A stretch of 36,601 nt of DNA. Source: Selenomonas sp. (GTDB lineage: Bacteria > Bacillota > Negativicutes > Selenomonadales > Selenomonadaceae). The stretch spans positions 1 through 36,601 of the forward strand of contig JAGBLH010000073.1 in the NCBI GenBank assembly GCA_017635515.1, written 5' to 3'. Of this stretch, positions 9,001 through 17,600 are shown piece after piece. The position numbers and the translations under genes are program-made. A model generated the notes under the pieces. That model had not been told where the DNA came from and did not search any database. It was given only the letters and a program-made list of their open reading frames with translations. Position 1 is the first letter of the stretch, and every line of letters begins with the position of its first letter.

Positions 9001-9233
9001 GGCGTGACTTCTCTGCCGATATACTGGCTCTGCAGATCGGTGCTGGCTTTTTTGTTGGTATTGGAGCTGTTTTCTCCGTAGAGGGCAAAGACCAGAGCAT
9101 CGAAGATGGTGGTCTTGCCTGCGCCTGTGTCCCCGGTGATGAGAAAAAGATTCTGCCTGGGGGCATTGAAGTCAATTTCGGTTTTTGCCCCGTAGGAGCC
9201 AAAGGCCTGCAGGGTCAGCTTGATAGGTTTCAT
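6045..9233 (-). CDS. sbcC: Exonuclease SbcC, SMC/Rad50-like ATPase subunit
   Basis: The SbcCD complex cleaves DNA hairpins and processes double-strand ends. This 1062-residue protein has the Rad50/SbcC layout: N-terminal ATPase half with Walker A GDTGAGKTT near residue 34-42, two long coiled-coil arms rich in Gln, Ala, Lys and Glu, a central zinc hook CPVC near residue 538, then the ABC signature LSGGESFMAALSLALGLSD and Walker B DVMFIDEGFGSLDD. Its ATG overlaps the TGA of sbcD by 4 nt (ATGA), indicating translational coupling. Length is normal for the family. The coiled-coil part is visibly AT-richer than the ends, as expected for its Lys/Gln/Glu-rich composition. Confidence 0.96.
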   Translation of the reverse strand: MKPIKLTLQAFGSYGAKTEIDFNAPRQNLFLITGDTGAGKTTIFDALVFALYGENSSNTNKKASTDLQSQYIGREVTPFVELTFSELNGGHEEKYIVRRVPQHLRKRLRGKGEDIETKEEVTLTLPSGQDFNGKIAEINAKLQEIIGLTKEQFMQVGMIAQGEFMELLRLDSSKKKEIFRRLFDTEIYDRIVNELKTRNNNMQEEMKHLLQRCQGVVENLILPANADEELIELRKRILQAKNVNIVDVEALTEKLAPFCQSLKDETAAINEAYIQATAERDKYNALHAEAQHLAKAYQELDSLNASLAEMAGREKDCEQKELLAKNIITAHRIAAIHQNFQARQTHLDNLAEQKDKQEKALPHLNATAEIARQELAKAQNLQQEALHALSAVETKAKAALQIFSDLKATQNQIASLQKQAQAAQKNLVSAQKQEEDFGQQLSDWQKRQQELGNVSKDLETCRNKEEKLYDWQQETLALENLQRHIAQAHSTAASAQKAYCEAQAQYLKAQAEYTAQQKIFLDAQAGLLAQSLQEGLPCPVCGSTEHPAPHHLNENQKPLERQELEKLAKQRDDLNRKQNELAEESGRASTTLLNYQRQFTERLEKLRQSLPDSIDLPKEPQLTDIAPCLNKWKELLDRKRASLSKQNLELEDIRKQLSQSEAKATALKAKTAQADQACHQIDKQLQALQGQLQALAAQNTYSNEAEAKKELTAAKAKFASAEAATQQAEANSNTAAANLKQAETLKKDALSQLPALMEEKASALKDYQEICQKENMAENIWQALVREYSIADGESFQKEVQTYKEAINMLKGRKESQSKTIAERPRPDLQDLQARQVSANKKWQELAQKLQSCQQQLASNQSVADALQKSLSARKGKLASAAHIESLYNRLSGKISGYRMDIETFVQRHYLKQILFATNRRFTEMSGGQFELRLIGISDAGQGKNRGLDLIVYSTVTGKERDIKTLSGGESFMAALSLALGLSDQIQANTSAINLDVMFIDEGFGSLDDHAREQSIKVLKRLSGSDKLIGIISHVTELKQEIDNQLIVTKDKHGSHAKWQIS

Positions 9234-10393
9234 GGCTTGGCATCCCTGTTGTCTTGCACGCTGTTGATGATATTTGCCAGCAGGGCCTCTTCCTCAGGTT
9301 CCAGCTGGGAGAGGAAATCCCTGCATAGTTCAAAGGGGGAAAGGCGGGCCTGAGGTGTGAGGCGGGCCTCATAGTCGGCAGAGAGGCGGGTGTTTCGCCT
9401 TACTTCCAGCAGGTTGGGGAAGGCGGCAGAAAGCCTGTCCTGCATATCAAAGACGTCTAAGTCCTTTTCGTCTGTCAGGGTTATGCTCACGTAGTCTTCG
9501 GAAGGAGCCTGCAAAACCTCTGCGAGTTTTCCCGTAAGTTTCCGCACCTCATGGAGAGGTTTCAGGGGAATGACGGAAGTGATTACCTCTCCCTTGGGGC
9601 CAAGCTCCACTTCAATGACACTCTTTTCCTGTCCTGCCTCGCTGACGGAGCAGGACAGCGGTGCGCCGCAGTAGCGATAGCATTCTTTGCCGTTCAGCTG
9701 CATGGGCTGGTGGATGTGCCCCAGGGCGGCGTAGTCGAAAAGCTCCAGTACATCGCCATTTACGGAGTCGATATTGCCAACGGTGACGATTTCTGAGTCA
9801 GCCCGGGGAACTTCCTCGGCGCTTTTGCCGGTGGACAGGTAGAACTGATGGCTCACCAGCACGTTGCGGGCAGCGCTGTCAATGTGCTCCCGCTCTATCA
9901 GTGCATGGAGGGCGGCATCGTAGGTGAGGCTGCTGCCGCTTTCATCGGTGCCGGTGATGGCCTTCACCATGGAGGGCTTCACGAAGGGCAGCAGGTAGAA
10001 GTGGACGGGGCCGTGTTTGTCTGAGAGGGTGACTTTTTCAATGTATTCTTCCGGCTCCGTGGGAGGCAGGCCAATCATGTGGAGATGATGGCGGCAGAGC
10101 AGGGAGCGGAAGACATTCACCCGCTGGGCGTTGTCATGGTTGCCGGAAATCAGCATGATTTCCATCTCGGGCAGGGCGAGGGAAAGCTCAGTGATGAAAT
10201 TATCAAAAAGGGTCACTGCCTCTGCCGAAGGGACAGATTTATCGTAGATATCCCCGGCAATGACCAGGGCATCGGGCTGCCGCTTTTGGGCCGCTGCTAT
10301 GATTTGCTGGAAAATGTGCCTCTGGTCTTCGCTGAGGTCATGATTCATGAGCTTCAAGCCTATATGCAGGTCTGAGAGGTGAAAGAATTTCAT
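9230..10393 (-). CDS. sbcD: Exonuclease SbcD, Mre11-like nuclease subunit
   Basis: Metal-dependent nuclease partner of SbcC. The 387-residue protein has the calcineurin-type phosphoesterase motifs in order: DLHIG at the N-terminus, AGDIYDKS, SGNHDN, VSHQFYL and LGHIHQP, followed by the C-terminal capping region that contacts SbcC. I chose ATG 10393 because AGGAGG sits 8 nt upstream and the protein then begins MKFFHLSDLHIG; the frame is open 36 nt further but without homology. A reverse-strand TATAAT (complement of 10418-10423) just upstream is the likely -10; its -35 is poor. First gene of the sbcDC operon. Confidence 0.95.
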   Translation of the reverse strand: MKFFHLSDLHIGLKLMNHDLSEDQRHIFQQIIAAAQKRQPDALVIAGDIYDKSVPSAEAVTLFDNFITELSLALPEMEIMLISGNHDNAQRVNVFRSLLCRHHLHMIGLPPTEPEEYIEKVTLSDKHGPVHFYLLPFVKPSMVKAITGTDESGSSLTYDAALHALIEREHIDSAARNVLVSHQFYLSTGKSAEEVPRADSEIVTVGNIDSVNGDVLELFDYAALGHIHQPMQLNGKECYRYCGAPLSCSVSEAGQEKSVIEVELGPKGEVITSVIPLKPLHEVRKLTGKLAEVLQAPSEDYVSITLTDEKDLDVFDMQDRLSAAFPNLLEVRRNTRLSADYEARLTPQARLSPFELCRDFLSQLEPEEEALLANIINSVQDNRDAKP

Positions 10394-10504
10394 AAGTGAT
10401 GCCTCCTTTGTATATTTATTATACCGCAAGGTGTTAGAGAGGTTGAAAGATTTTGCTAAGCCCTGTCATTTTTGCAAAAGCTGGCTTTTTCCTCTTGACA
10501 CATT

Positions 10505-10513
10505 TGCTATACT
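10505..10513 (+). promoter_or_regulatory. Extended -10 promoter of the metal-binding lipoprotein gene
   Basis: TGC followed by TATACT (10508-10513) forms an extended -10 element. A perfect TTGACA at 10495-10500 lies too close (7 bp) to serve this -10. The implied 5' leader is about 120 nt, with G-rich and self-complementary segments (GGACG/CGTCC, CAGCG/CGCTG) ending in TTTTT around 10597-10601, so the leader may be structured. Confidence 0.45.
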
Positions 10514-10638
10514 GTTAATGAGGTTCTTTGAAGGATCTTGTGTATTGTGTTTAGGACGGGTAAGGGACGTTGGCAGCGGCGCTGGGCGCTTTTGTCGCGT
10601 CCTTTTTGTATGGGAAGAACGTAGGAAGGAGTATTCAT

Positions 10639-11547
10639 TTGAAAAGATTTAAGTATGTGTTGTGCGTGATGATGGCACTGCTGTCCCTGGTTATGGCTGG
10701 CTGCGGCGGCCAGGAGGCGCAGAAGGGTGCAAAGGACGGAGATTTTGTCATTGTGACTTCCTTTTATCCTATCTATATTGATGTGCTGAACCTCACCGCT
10801 GGGGTGGAGGGGGTGAAGGTGGTCAATATGACCAAGCCCCAGACTGGGTGCCTCCATGACTATCAGCTGACCACCGAGGATCTGAAGACCTTGGAAACTG
10901 CCGATGTTTTCGTGGTGAACGGGGCGGGCATGGAGAGTTTCCTGGACAAGGTCACCTCCCAGCAGAAGAATCTCAAGGTCATCGATGCTTCCAAGAGCGA
11001 AAAAATCAGCTTGCTGAAGGACGGGGAGGAGGAAAATCCCCATGTGTGGCTGTCCGTGACCTACGCCATCGAGCAGGTGAAGGCCATCACCAGCCAGCTC
11101 TGCGAGGCTGACCCGAAGCACGACAAGCAGTACAGGGACAACGCTATGGCCTATGTAGAGAAGCTGATCAATCTTCGGGAGGAAATGCACGGTGAGCTGG
11201 ATAACCTGCCCCACAAGGAGATCGTGACCTTCCATGAGGCTTTCCCCTATCTGGCCAAGGAATTCAAGCTGAAAATCGTCAGCGTCATCCAGCGTGAGCC
11301 GGGGACGGAGCCTGCACCCAAGGAACTGGAAGAACTCATTGAGCAGGTCAAGGGCCTGCCCGTGAAGGTGCTCTTCACGGAACCTCAGTATTCTCCTACG
11401 GCGGCAGAGACTATTGCCAGAGAAACGGGAGCGAAGCTCTACCAGCTGGACCCTGTGGTGACGGGAGAGGCCACCCCTGAGGCCAAGGATGCTTACCTGA
11501 GTGCCATGCGCGAGAACATGAAGGTGCTGAAGGAAGCCTTGCAATAA
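10639..11547 (+). CDS. Zinc/manganese ABC transporter substrate-binding lipoprotein (ZnuA-like)
   Basis: A 302-residue cluster A-I solute-binding protein for Zn(II) or Mn(II), anchored outside the membrane by a lipid. The signal peptide ends in lipobox MAGC with lipidated C22. Three metal-ligand histidines lie in family contexts: H73 (CLHDYQLT), H135 (NPHVWL) and H199 (FHEAFPY); the later FTEPQYSP segment is also typical. A His-rich loop, common in ZnuA, is absent. The TTG at 10639 is chosen since AAGGAG is 7 nt upstream and the signal peptide then starts MKRFKY. No permease or ATPase gene adjoins it, so its transporter must be encoded elsewhere. A terminator follows. Zinc versus manganese is not decidable by eye. 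Confidence 0.9.
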   Translation: MKRFKYVLCVMMALLSLVMAGCGGQEAQKGAKDGDFVIVTSFYPIYIDVLNLTAGVEGVKVVNMTKPQTGCLHDYQLTTEDLKTLETADVFVVNGAGMESFLDKVTSQQKNLKVIDASKSEKISLLKDGEEENPHVWLSVTYAIEQVKAITSQLCEADPKHDKQYRDNAMAYVEKLINLREEMHGELDNLPHKEIVTFHEAFPYLAKEFKLKIVSVIQREPGTEPAPKELEELIEQVKGLPVKVLFTEPQYSPTAAETIARETGAKLYQLDPVVTGEATPEAKDAYLSAMRENMKVLKEALQ

Positions 11548-11568
11548 GGGACTTCATAGTTTAGAATC

Positions 11569-11601
11569 AAAGGCGGAGCAGATGCTCCGCCTTATTTTTT
11601 T
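11569..11601 (+). terminator. Intrinsic terminator after the metal-binding lipoprotein gene
   Basis: AAGGCGGAGCA (11570-11580) pairs with TGCTCCGCCTT (11583-11593), followed by A and seven T residues. Textbook rho-independent terminator. Confidence 0.92.
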
Positions 11602-11622
11602 GAGAGAGTGATTGGACAGAGC

Positions 11623-12399
11623 ATGAAACGAGAGCATAAAGAGGAAATGAAAAAAAGACGCCGCAATATCTGCCTCAAGGTGGCCTATGACGGCACCAGG
11701 TATCACGGCTTCCAGCGTCAGAGCCCGCCGGTGGTGGCGGTGCAGAATGTGCTGGAAAAGCAGCTGGGCAAGATGTTTGGCGACACCATAGAGATGGCGG
11801 CGGCGGGCCGCACCGATGCAGGGGTACATGCCTACGGGCAGGTGGTGAACTTCTTCACCAATGGCAGGATTCCCACGGAGCGCATTGCCCGGGCGGCCAA
11901 CAGCCTGCTGCCTGAGGATATCACGGTGGTGGAGGCCTGGGAGGGAGATTTTGACTTCTCTGCCCGTCACAGTGCCAAGTCCAAGACCTATCTTTACCGT
12001 GTCCAGCAGGGGGCGGTGCGGAATCCCTTCACTGACCGCTATGCCTGGTATGTGAACCGTCCCCTTGACCTGGCGGCCATGCGGGAGGCTCTGGCAAACC
12101 TCTTGGGCACCCATGACTTCAGCTCCTTCCGGGCGGCAGGGGGAGCGCCCATGAGCCCTGTGCGCACCCTTTACCGGGCAGATATTGTGGAGCAGGAAGG
12201 CGAGATGTTGGAGTTTGTCGTCCATGGCAATGGCTTCCTCTACCACATGGTGCGCAATATCGTGGGCACGGTGGTGGACGTGGGCAAAGGCAGGCTTTCG
12301 GTGGCGAGGTTCAAAGAAATCACCGAAGCCCATGACCGCCATCAGGCCAGCCCCACGGCTCCGGCCTGTGGGCTGTACCTCTATGAGGTGGAATACTAA
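11623..12399 (+). CDS. truA: tRNA pseudouridine(38-40) synthase
   Basis: TruA converts uridines 38, 39 and 40 of the tRNA anticodon arm to pseudouridine. The 258-residue protein has the N-terminal VAYDGTRYHGFQRQ, the catalytic aspartate in AGRTDAGVHA (D65), SAKSKTYLYRV and GNGFLYHMVRNIVGT. The start is uncertain. ATG 11623 has a weak GGA 6 nt upstream; GTG 11608 and ATG 11647 are also possible. The latter gives MKKRRRNICLKVAYDG, close to typical family starts. It lies between a strong terminator and recA. Confidence 0.93.
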   Translation: MKREHKEEMKKRRRNICLKVAYDGTRYHGFQRQSPPVVAVQNVLEKQLGKMFGDTIEMAAAGRTDAGVHAYGQVVNFFTNGRIPTERIARAANSLLPEDITVVEAWEGDFDFSARHSAKSKTYLYRVQQGAVRNPFTDRYAWYVNRPLDLAAMREALANLLGTHDFSSFRAAGGAPMSPVRTLYRADIVEQEGEMLEFVVHGNGFLYHMVRNIVGTVVDVGKGRLSVARFKEITEAHDRHQASPTAPACGLYLYEVEY

Positions 12400-12409
12400 T
12401 GTCTTGTGT

Positions 12410-12445
12410 TTGCCAAGATTTCATAGTAGAATAGAATATATATTC
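12410..12445 (+). promoter_or_regulatory. recA promoter with overlapping palindrome, possible SOS operator
   Basis: TTGCCA (12410-12415) and TAGAAT (12432-12437) with a 16-bp spacer form a plausible promoter. The perfect 12-bp palindrome GAATATATATTC (12434-12445) overlaps the -10. Its GAA-N6-TTC layout resembles the Gram-positive LexA box GAAC-N4-GTTC with C-to-T and G-to-A changes. LexA control is inference. A second short inverted repeat (GGAAAGA/TCTTTCC, 12446-12462) precedes the ribosome site. Confidence 0.5.
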
Positions 12446-12482
12446 GGAAAGAGATTCTTTCCAGGAGAGGAGCAGTGAGATA

Positions 12483-13595
12483 ATGGCAAAGGAAAAGACA
12501 GTGCAGAGAGAACTGCCCGCACCGGATGATGTGGAGGGGCGCAAGGCGGCCCTGGCTTCGGCCCTGAAGCAGATTGAGAAGGATTTCGGCAAGGGCTCTA
12601 TCATGCGACTGGGGGATGCCAAGGCCAGCATGAACGTGGAAGTCATACCTACCGGCATCCTGCCCCTGGATATTGCCTTGGGAGTGGGCGGCGTGCCCAG
12701 GGGGCGCATCATAGAGATTTACGGCCCTGAATCTTCAGGCAAGACCACCGTCACCTTGCACATGATTGCCGAGGCCCAGAAGAATGGCGGCATTGCGGCT
12801 TTCATCGATGCGGAGCACGCCCTGGATCCTGTTTATGCTCAGAAATTGGGGGTCAATATTGATGATCTCCTGATTTCCCAGCCTGACACGGGCGAGCAGG
12901 CTCTGGACATTGTAGATGCTCTGGTGCACAGCGGCGCCCTGGATATCATCGTGGTGGACTCTGTGGCGGCTCTGGTGCCCAAGGCTGAGATTGAGGGTGA
13001 GATGGGGGACAGTGTTGTGGGTGTCCATGCACGTCTCATGAGCAAGGCTATGCGCAAGCTCACGGGCATCATCAGCAAATCCCGCACGGTAGTGGTGTTC
13101 ATCAACCAGATCCGTGAAAAGGTCGGCGTCATGTTCGGCAACCCGGAGACTACCACCGGCGGCCGCGCCCTGAAATTCTATTCCTCTGTACGCATGGATG
13201 TGCGCAAGAAGGACAAGATTACCCAGGGCCAGGATGTCATCGGCAGCCACACCGTCATCAAGGTGGTGAAGAACAAGGTGGCGCCTCCCTTCAAGCAGGC
13301 TGAGTTCGACATCATGTACGGCGAGGGTGTTTCCCGCATGAGCTGCCTGGTGGATATGGGCGTGGAGCTGGATATCATCGACAAGAGCGGTGCCTGGTTC
13401 TCCTATAATGGCACGCGGATTGGCCAGGGCAAGGAAAATGCCAAGAAGTATCTGGCAGAGAATCCTGAGACCTGCCAGGAAATCGAGGGCAAGATCCGCC
13501 AGAAGCTCATGGAATCCCAGCAGACGGAAGCCACTACCGAAGTGGCTCAGGCCATGAAGAGCGCTGAGGATGAGTTCGAGGCTGAGGATGAATAA
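12483..13595 (+). CDS. recA: Recombinase RecA
   Basis: DNA-dependent ATPase that forms nucleoprotein filaments for homologous recombination and triggers LexA self-cleavage. The 370-residue protein shows Walker [10 protein letters not shown] (from about residue 81), the IDAEHALDP segment, Walker B-type [21 protein letters not shown], and the MRKLTG...[28 protein letters not shown] region with loop L2. The acidic C-terminal tail (ending EDEFEAEDE) is normal. ATG 12483 follows GAGGAG by 10 nt. It overlaps recX by 8 nt, so the two are co-transcribed and coupled. Confidence 0.98.
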   Translation: MAKEKTVQRELPAPDDVEGRKAALASALKQIEKDFGKGSIMRLGDAKASMNVEVIPTGILPLDIALGVGGVPRGRIIEIYGPESSGKTTVTLHMIAEAQKNGGIAAFIDAEHALDPVYAQKLGVNIDDLLISQPDTGEQALDIVDALVHSGALDIIVVDSVAALVPKAEIEGEMGDSVVGVHARLMSKAMRKLTGIISKSRTVVVFINQIREKVGVMFGNPETTTGGRALKFYSSVRMDVRKKDKITQGQDVIGSHTVIKVVKNKVAPPFKQAEFDIMYGEGVSRMSCLVDMGVELDIIDKSGAWFSYNGTRIGQGKENAKKYLAENPETCQEIEGKIRQKLMESQQTEATTEVAQAMKSAEDEFEAEDE

Positions 13596-14040
13596 GAAGA
13601 CCGCCCTCATGTATGCGGTGGACCTGCTGGCCCGCCAGGAGCAGAGCGAAAAGCGCCTGCGGGAAAAGCTTCAGCGCAAGGGCTACGAGGAAGAGGAAAT
13701 CGAGGCCGCCCTGGCAAGGCTCCATGAGAAGCATTACCTGAATGACGAAGAAGCCTGCCAGCACCAGTTCGACTACCTCTACCGCGAAAGCCGCAGCTCC
13801 GTGCGGCAGATCTGCCTGAAGCTCCAGCAAAGGGGCTTCGAGGCCAGCCTGGTCAGGCAGTGCGTGCCCCGCGATACCTTCGAGCGCGAGCAGAAGGCGG
13901 CCATGAAGAACCTGAGCCTGAAGTTCAAGCCCTCCGCCGACCAGCAGAAGATGCTGGCCAGCCTCTATCGCGCCGGTTTCGATACCTCGGTCTGCCGAGG
14001 GGCAGTGGAGGAATTTGCCGCTGTGGCGGAAGAAGAATAG
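13588..14040 (+). CDS. recX: Regulatory protein RecX
   Basis: RecX binds RecA filaments and limits recombinase activity. The 150-residue protein consists of the expected three-helix repeats: an N-terminal [20 protein letters not shown] block, [20 protein letters not shown], and the [12 protein letters not shown] block. ATG 13588 lies within the last codons of recA, with GAGG 6 nt upstream. A frame extension of 6 codons upstream exists but has no ribosome site. The C-terminus is acidic (VAEEE). Followed by a rho-independent terminator. Confidence 0.93.
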   Translation: MNKKTALMYAVDLLARQEQSEKRLREKLQRKGYEEEEIEAALARLHEKHYLNDEEACQHQFDYLYRESRSSVRQICLKLQQRGFEASLVRQCVPRDTFEREQKAAMKNLSLKFKPSADQQKMLASLYRAGFDTSVCRGAVEEFAAVAEEE

Positions 14041-14113
14041 GCACGCCCTAGCCCTGATCAATGGAAAGGTCAGGGGGGCAAACAGGAAACAACTGACTAT
14101 GTAATATGGGCAA

Positions 14114-14146
14114 CGAAAAAGGACTCCCTTGCGGAGCCCTTTTTTG
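14114..14146 (+). terminator. Intrinsic terminator of recA-recX
   Basis: AAAAAGG-A-CTCC (14116-14127) pairs with GGAG-C-CCTTTTT (14133-14144) with one A-C mismatch and a 5-nt loop, and the T-run continues. It separates the recA operon from the NRPS cluster. Another small inverted repeat (CCCTGA/TCAGGG) lies just upstream. Beyond it, up to 14283, I see no convincing promoter. Confidence 0.88.
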
Positions 14147-14283
14147 TGCTTGTGAAGCTATGGGGACATAGATTGAAGAGGAGCAATATGCGATTTTGTC
14201 CGTATATTGGTTTTGGGGGCAGGAATAGGGCAAAAGGTGACGAAATCTTCAGTGATACGTATTTTGAAAGGATGATTTGCATC

Positions 14284-14586
14284 ATGGAAATAAAAAAGGA
14301 AAAAAATGGTTCGGCACTTACACTGATTCTTATTGGCAAGCTATCGATAATGGAAGCCAATGATTTGGGCAAGGTAGTTGATGATGAGCTGGCCGATGTT
14401 ACGGATCTGACCTTTGACCTCAAGGACTTGACCTATGTGTCATCAGCCGGTCTCAGGGTTCTGCTTACGGCCCAGAACATAATGGATGATGCCGGCGGTG
14501 AGATGAAATTGATACATGTATCACCATTTATAAAAGATGTTCTCAAGTTGACCGGATTCAATAAATTTATGACCATTGAAGATTAA
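14284..14586 (+). CDS. STAS-domain anti-sigma-factor antagonist-like protein
   Basis: A 100-residue SpoIIAA/RsbV-like protein made of a single STAS domain. Signature segment LTYVSSAGLRVLLTA contains S53-S54; S54 aligns with the serine phosphorylated in SpoIIAA. In known systems the dephospho form binds a GHKL kinase and releases its partner, and SpoIIE-type phosphatases regenerate it. ATG 14284 has AAAGGA 11 nt upstream, somewhat far. The frame is open upstream, but the extension to 14146 overlaps the terminator of the previous operon. It is the first gene of the eight-gene cluster and lies 30 nt before an NRPS gene. No sigma or anti-sigma factor gene is nearby, so its partner is probably the RsbW-like domain of the MATE fusion at the cluster end. 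Confidence 0.9.
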   Translation: MEIKKEKNGSALTLILIGKLSIMEANDLGKVVDDELADVTDLTFDLKDLTYVSSAGLRVLLTAQNIMDDAGGEMKLIHVSPFIKDVLKLTGFNKFMTIED

Positions 14587-14616
14587 AGTCCTTTTTTAGT
14601 CGGGGGAGATAAGCAA

Positions 14617-17600
14617 ATGGAATTATTGGTGAATGAATCCCTGGCTCAGGCAGCGTCCCATCCTGACCGGCCAGCGGTAATGGACTGCTATGGCACGGAT
14701 GCTTTCCAAAAACTCTTTGCAAAGATGGATGAGGTGCCGTCCCTGGTGGGCGATCGGGAGGGTACCCTTACCCCGGGAGTCAGCGAAAATATTCGTTATA
14801 TACCGAAAAAACTTGCCGCAGAACGGGTCAAAGCCTTTTGCAGCCGTTACCAGCTTTCTGAAGGCAGCTTCTTCATGGGAGCTATGGCCTTGCTGTTGTC
14901 CAAGTACCTGAGCTGCAAGCAGGTTTCATTTTCCGGCGCATACAACGGCCAGGACCGGGCGGGAAAGGATACCACTGTAAAGCGCATTCCGGTTTATGGC
15001 GATTTTACCGAAAACAGTTCTGTAGTTGATTATCTGCGGAATATGGGACGGCAGATTGTCACCAGCATGGGTAACGATACGTATTCCTTTGATGAGGTGC
15101 TGAAGCATTGTCCGGTAAACGAGGATGTGGAATTCATCTATCAGGGGGATTTATTGGCTGATAACATGGGCGGCCATGGCAATGATGCTGGTGAGGGGGG
15201 CAGTCTTCTGCGTGGGGATTCCTGCTCCCTGGAGCCTTGCCATACCGGTATGGTGACAGGCTGCTTTTTCATCCAATTGTTCTCTGCCGATAATCGGTAT
15301 AATATGGCCATTGAGTATCGCAATGAGCGGTTTTCACCGGCCTTTGTGAAACGGTTTGCCCAGGATTTGTTTACCGTGGCCGAGGGACTTTTGACAGAGG
15401 ACTTCATTGGTGATATTTCCCTTCTTACCGAGGAGGACAAGGGGATCCTGGTCCGCTTTAACGATACAGGGGTGGCCATGGATTTTGTGCCGGTGCAGGA
15501 ACAAATTCGCCGTCATGCCCAATTGACACCTGATAAAGCGGCGGTTACGGCTGCCGGCGAGACCCTGACCTATAGGGAGCTGGATGAGCTTTCTGACCAG
15601 GTGGCCCATGCGCTGATACGGGAAGGGGTGGCCAGGGAAACGCTGGTGGGTGTGCTCTTTGACCGTGAGGTTTGGGCCTATGTGGCGGAAATCGGTATCT
15701 TGAAGGCCGGGGGAGCCTTTGTGCCATTTATTCCGGAATATCCGGACGAGCGCATTGAATTTTGCCTGGAGGATGGTCAAATCCCTGTTGTGCTTACCTC
15801 CAAGGCGCTGCTGGCAAAGCGTTCTGCCCTTGGGGAGCATTGCAGGCTGCTGCCCTTGGACGAGCTGCTTGACCATAAGGGGGCAGGATCCGTTGGGGCA
15901 GAGTCTGCCCTGCCAGAGGTTGGGGCGGACGATCTGGCCTATTGCATCTATACCTCTGGTACCACGGGTAAGCCGAAGGGGGTACTGATTGAGCATGAAA
16001 ATATTGCCAACTACGTTCATCGCAACGAGAAATCCACGGAAATCATACACTATACCCAGCCGGGGCGCATTGCCCTGGCCCTGGCCTCCTTCTCCTTTGA
16101 TGTGTCCATTGTGGAGGAGTTTGTTCCCCTGTGCAATGGCTGTTCAGTGGTGATTGCCACCGAAGAGGAAATCCATACCCCAAGCCAGCTGGCCCGGTTG
16201 ATCAAGGACAATGGGGTAAATGGTATCACCTGTACCCCCACCTATCTGCTGGGGCTGCTGGCTATACCAGAAACAACGGAAGCCTTGAAGCAGATAACCT
16301 TTTATGATGTTGGGGCTGAAGCCTTCCCGGCTGGCCTTTACCAGAAATTGCGTGCTTTGCGTCAAGATAGCGTGATCTTAAATGTATATGGTCCTACAGA
16401 GGCCACCATGGGCTGCGCTGCCGAGGAAATGGTGGAAAGCAAGGTGGTTACTGTGGGCACGCCTATAGCCAATACTCAGTTCTATATAGCTGATTCCTTT
16501 GGCAATCCATTGCCGGTAGGCATACGTGGGGAGCTGATGATTTGCGGTCAGCAGGTTGGCCGTGGCTATATTAATTTGCCGGACAAGACGGCGGCGTCCT
16601 TCTTTACCCACGACGGGATCCGGGCCTACCGCAGCGGCGATCTGGCGGCATGGACCGATGAAGGAAAAATCCGGATCTTTGGCCGCATTGATAATCAGAT
16701 AAAGCTCCGGGGCTTCCGCATTGAGCTTGATGAAATAGAAAAGGTATTGATGGAATATCCTGCCATTGACTCAGGGGCGGTTTCTGTCCTGAAAAAAGGC
16801 ACAGGTGAATATCTGGTGGGTTACTACACCTCTGTGGATGAGGTGGATGATAATGAGCTCAAGAGCCATCTGGCCGCCAAGCTGCCTGAGTACATGGTGC
16901 CTAATCTGTTTGTTCATCTGGAGGCCATGCCGCTGACCCCAAATGGCAAGGTAAACAGACGGGCCCTGCCGGAGCCTGATCTATCGGCCTTCAGGGCTCC
17001 GTATGAGCCACCGGCCACGGAGGTGGAGAGGAAACTTTGCCATGCCTTTGCCTTGGCCCTTAATTTGCCGGAGGACAAGGTGGGGGCCCTGGATGATTTC
17101 TTTGCTTTGGGCGGCGATTCCCTCAGTGCCATGGTGGCCATGGCCAACGCCGATATTTCCGGACTTATCGCCGCGGATATTTTCCAGAAGCGTACTCCTA
17201 GACAGGTGGCGGCTGTTGCCATGGAACGGATGAAGATGGGAAGCATGGAGGAGCGAGAAATGGCGGCTCGCAAGCTGCCGCTGGCCCTTACGCCGCTACA
17301 GACCCAGATTTTGGATGTACAGCTTTTCCGGCCGGAGGCCACTATGTGGAGCAATATGCATTTTCTGGTGCAATTTGATCCTGATGTGGTGGATATGCAC
17401 CGCCTGTGCAAGGCGGTTAACCGGGCCATAAATAATCATCCGGCTTTATCATCGGTATTTCGATTTGATGAAAACAGGAAGCTGGTACAGCAGTATGTAC
17501 CTGGTATACTGGAAGAGGTTGAGCTGGAGGAAATAAATGAAGAAACGGTACCAATGCTGCGTGATGTGCTGGTTATGCCCTTTGAAAAAATATTGGATGC

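Noticed and set aside
14146-14283. N-terminal extension of the first STAS gene
   Set aside because: The frame is open, but it begins inside the recX terminator, and the extension has no STAS-like sequence or ribosome site.
14041-14283. SigB-like promoter for the NRPS cluster
   Set aside because: I looked for GTTT-N(14-17)-GGGTA-type elements because of the partner-switch genes, and found nothing convincing; a housekeeping promoter is not clear either.
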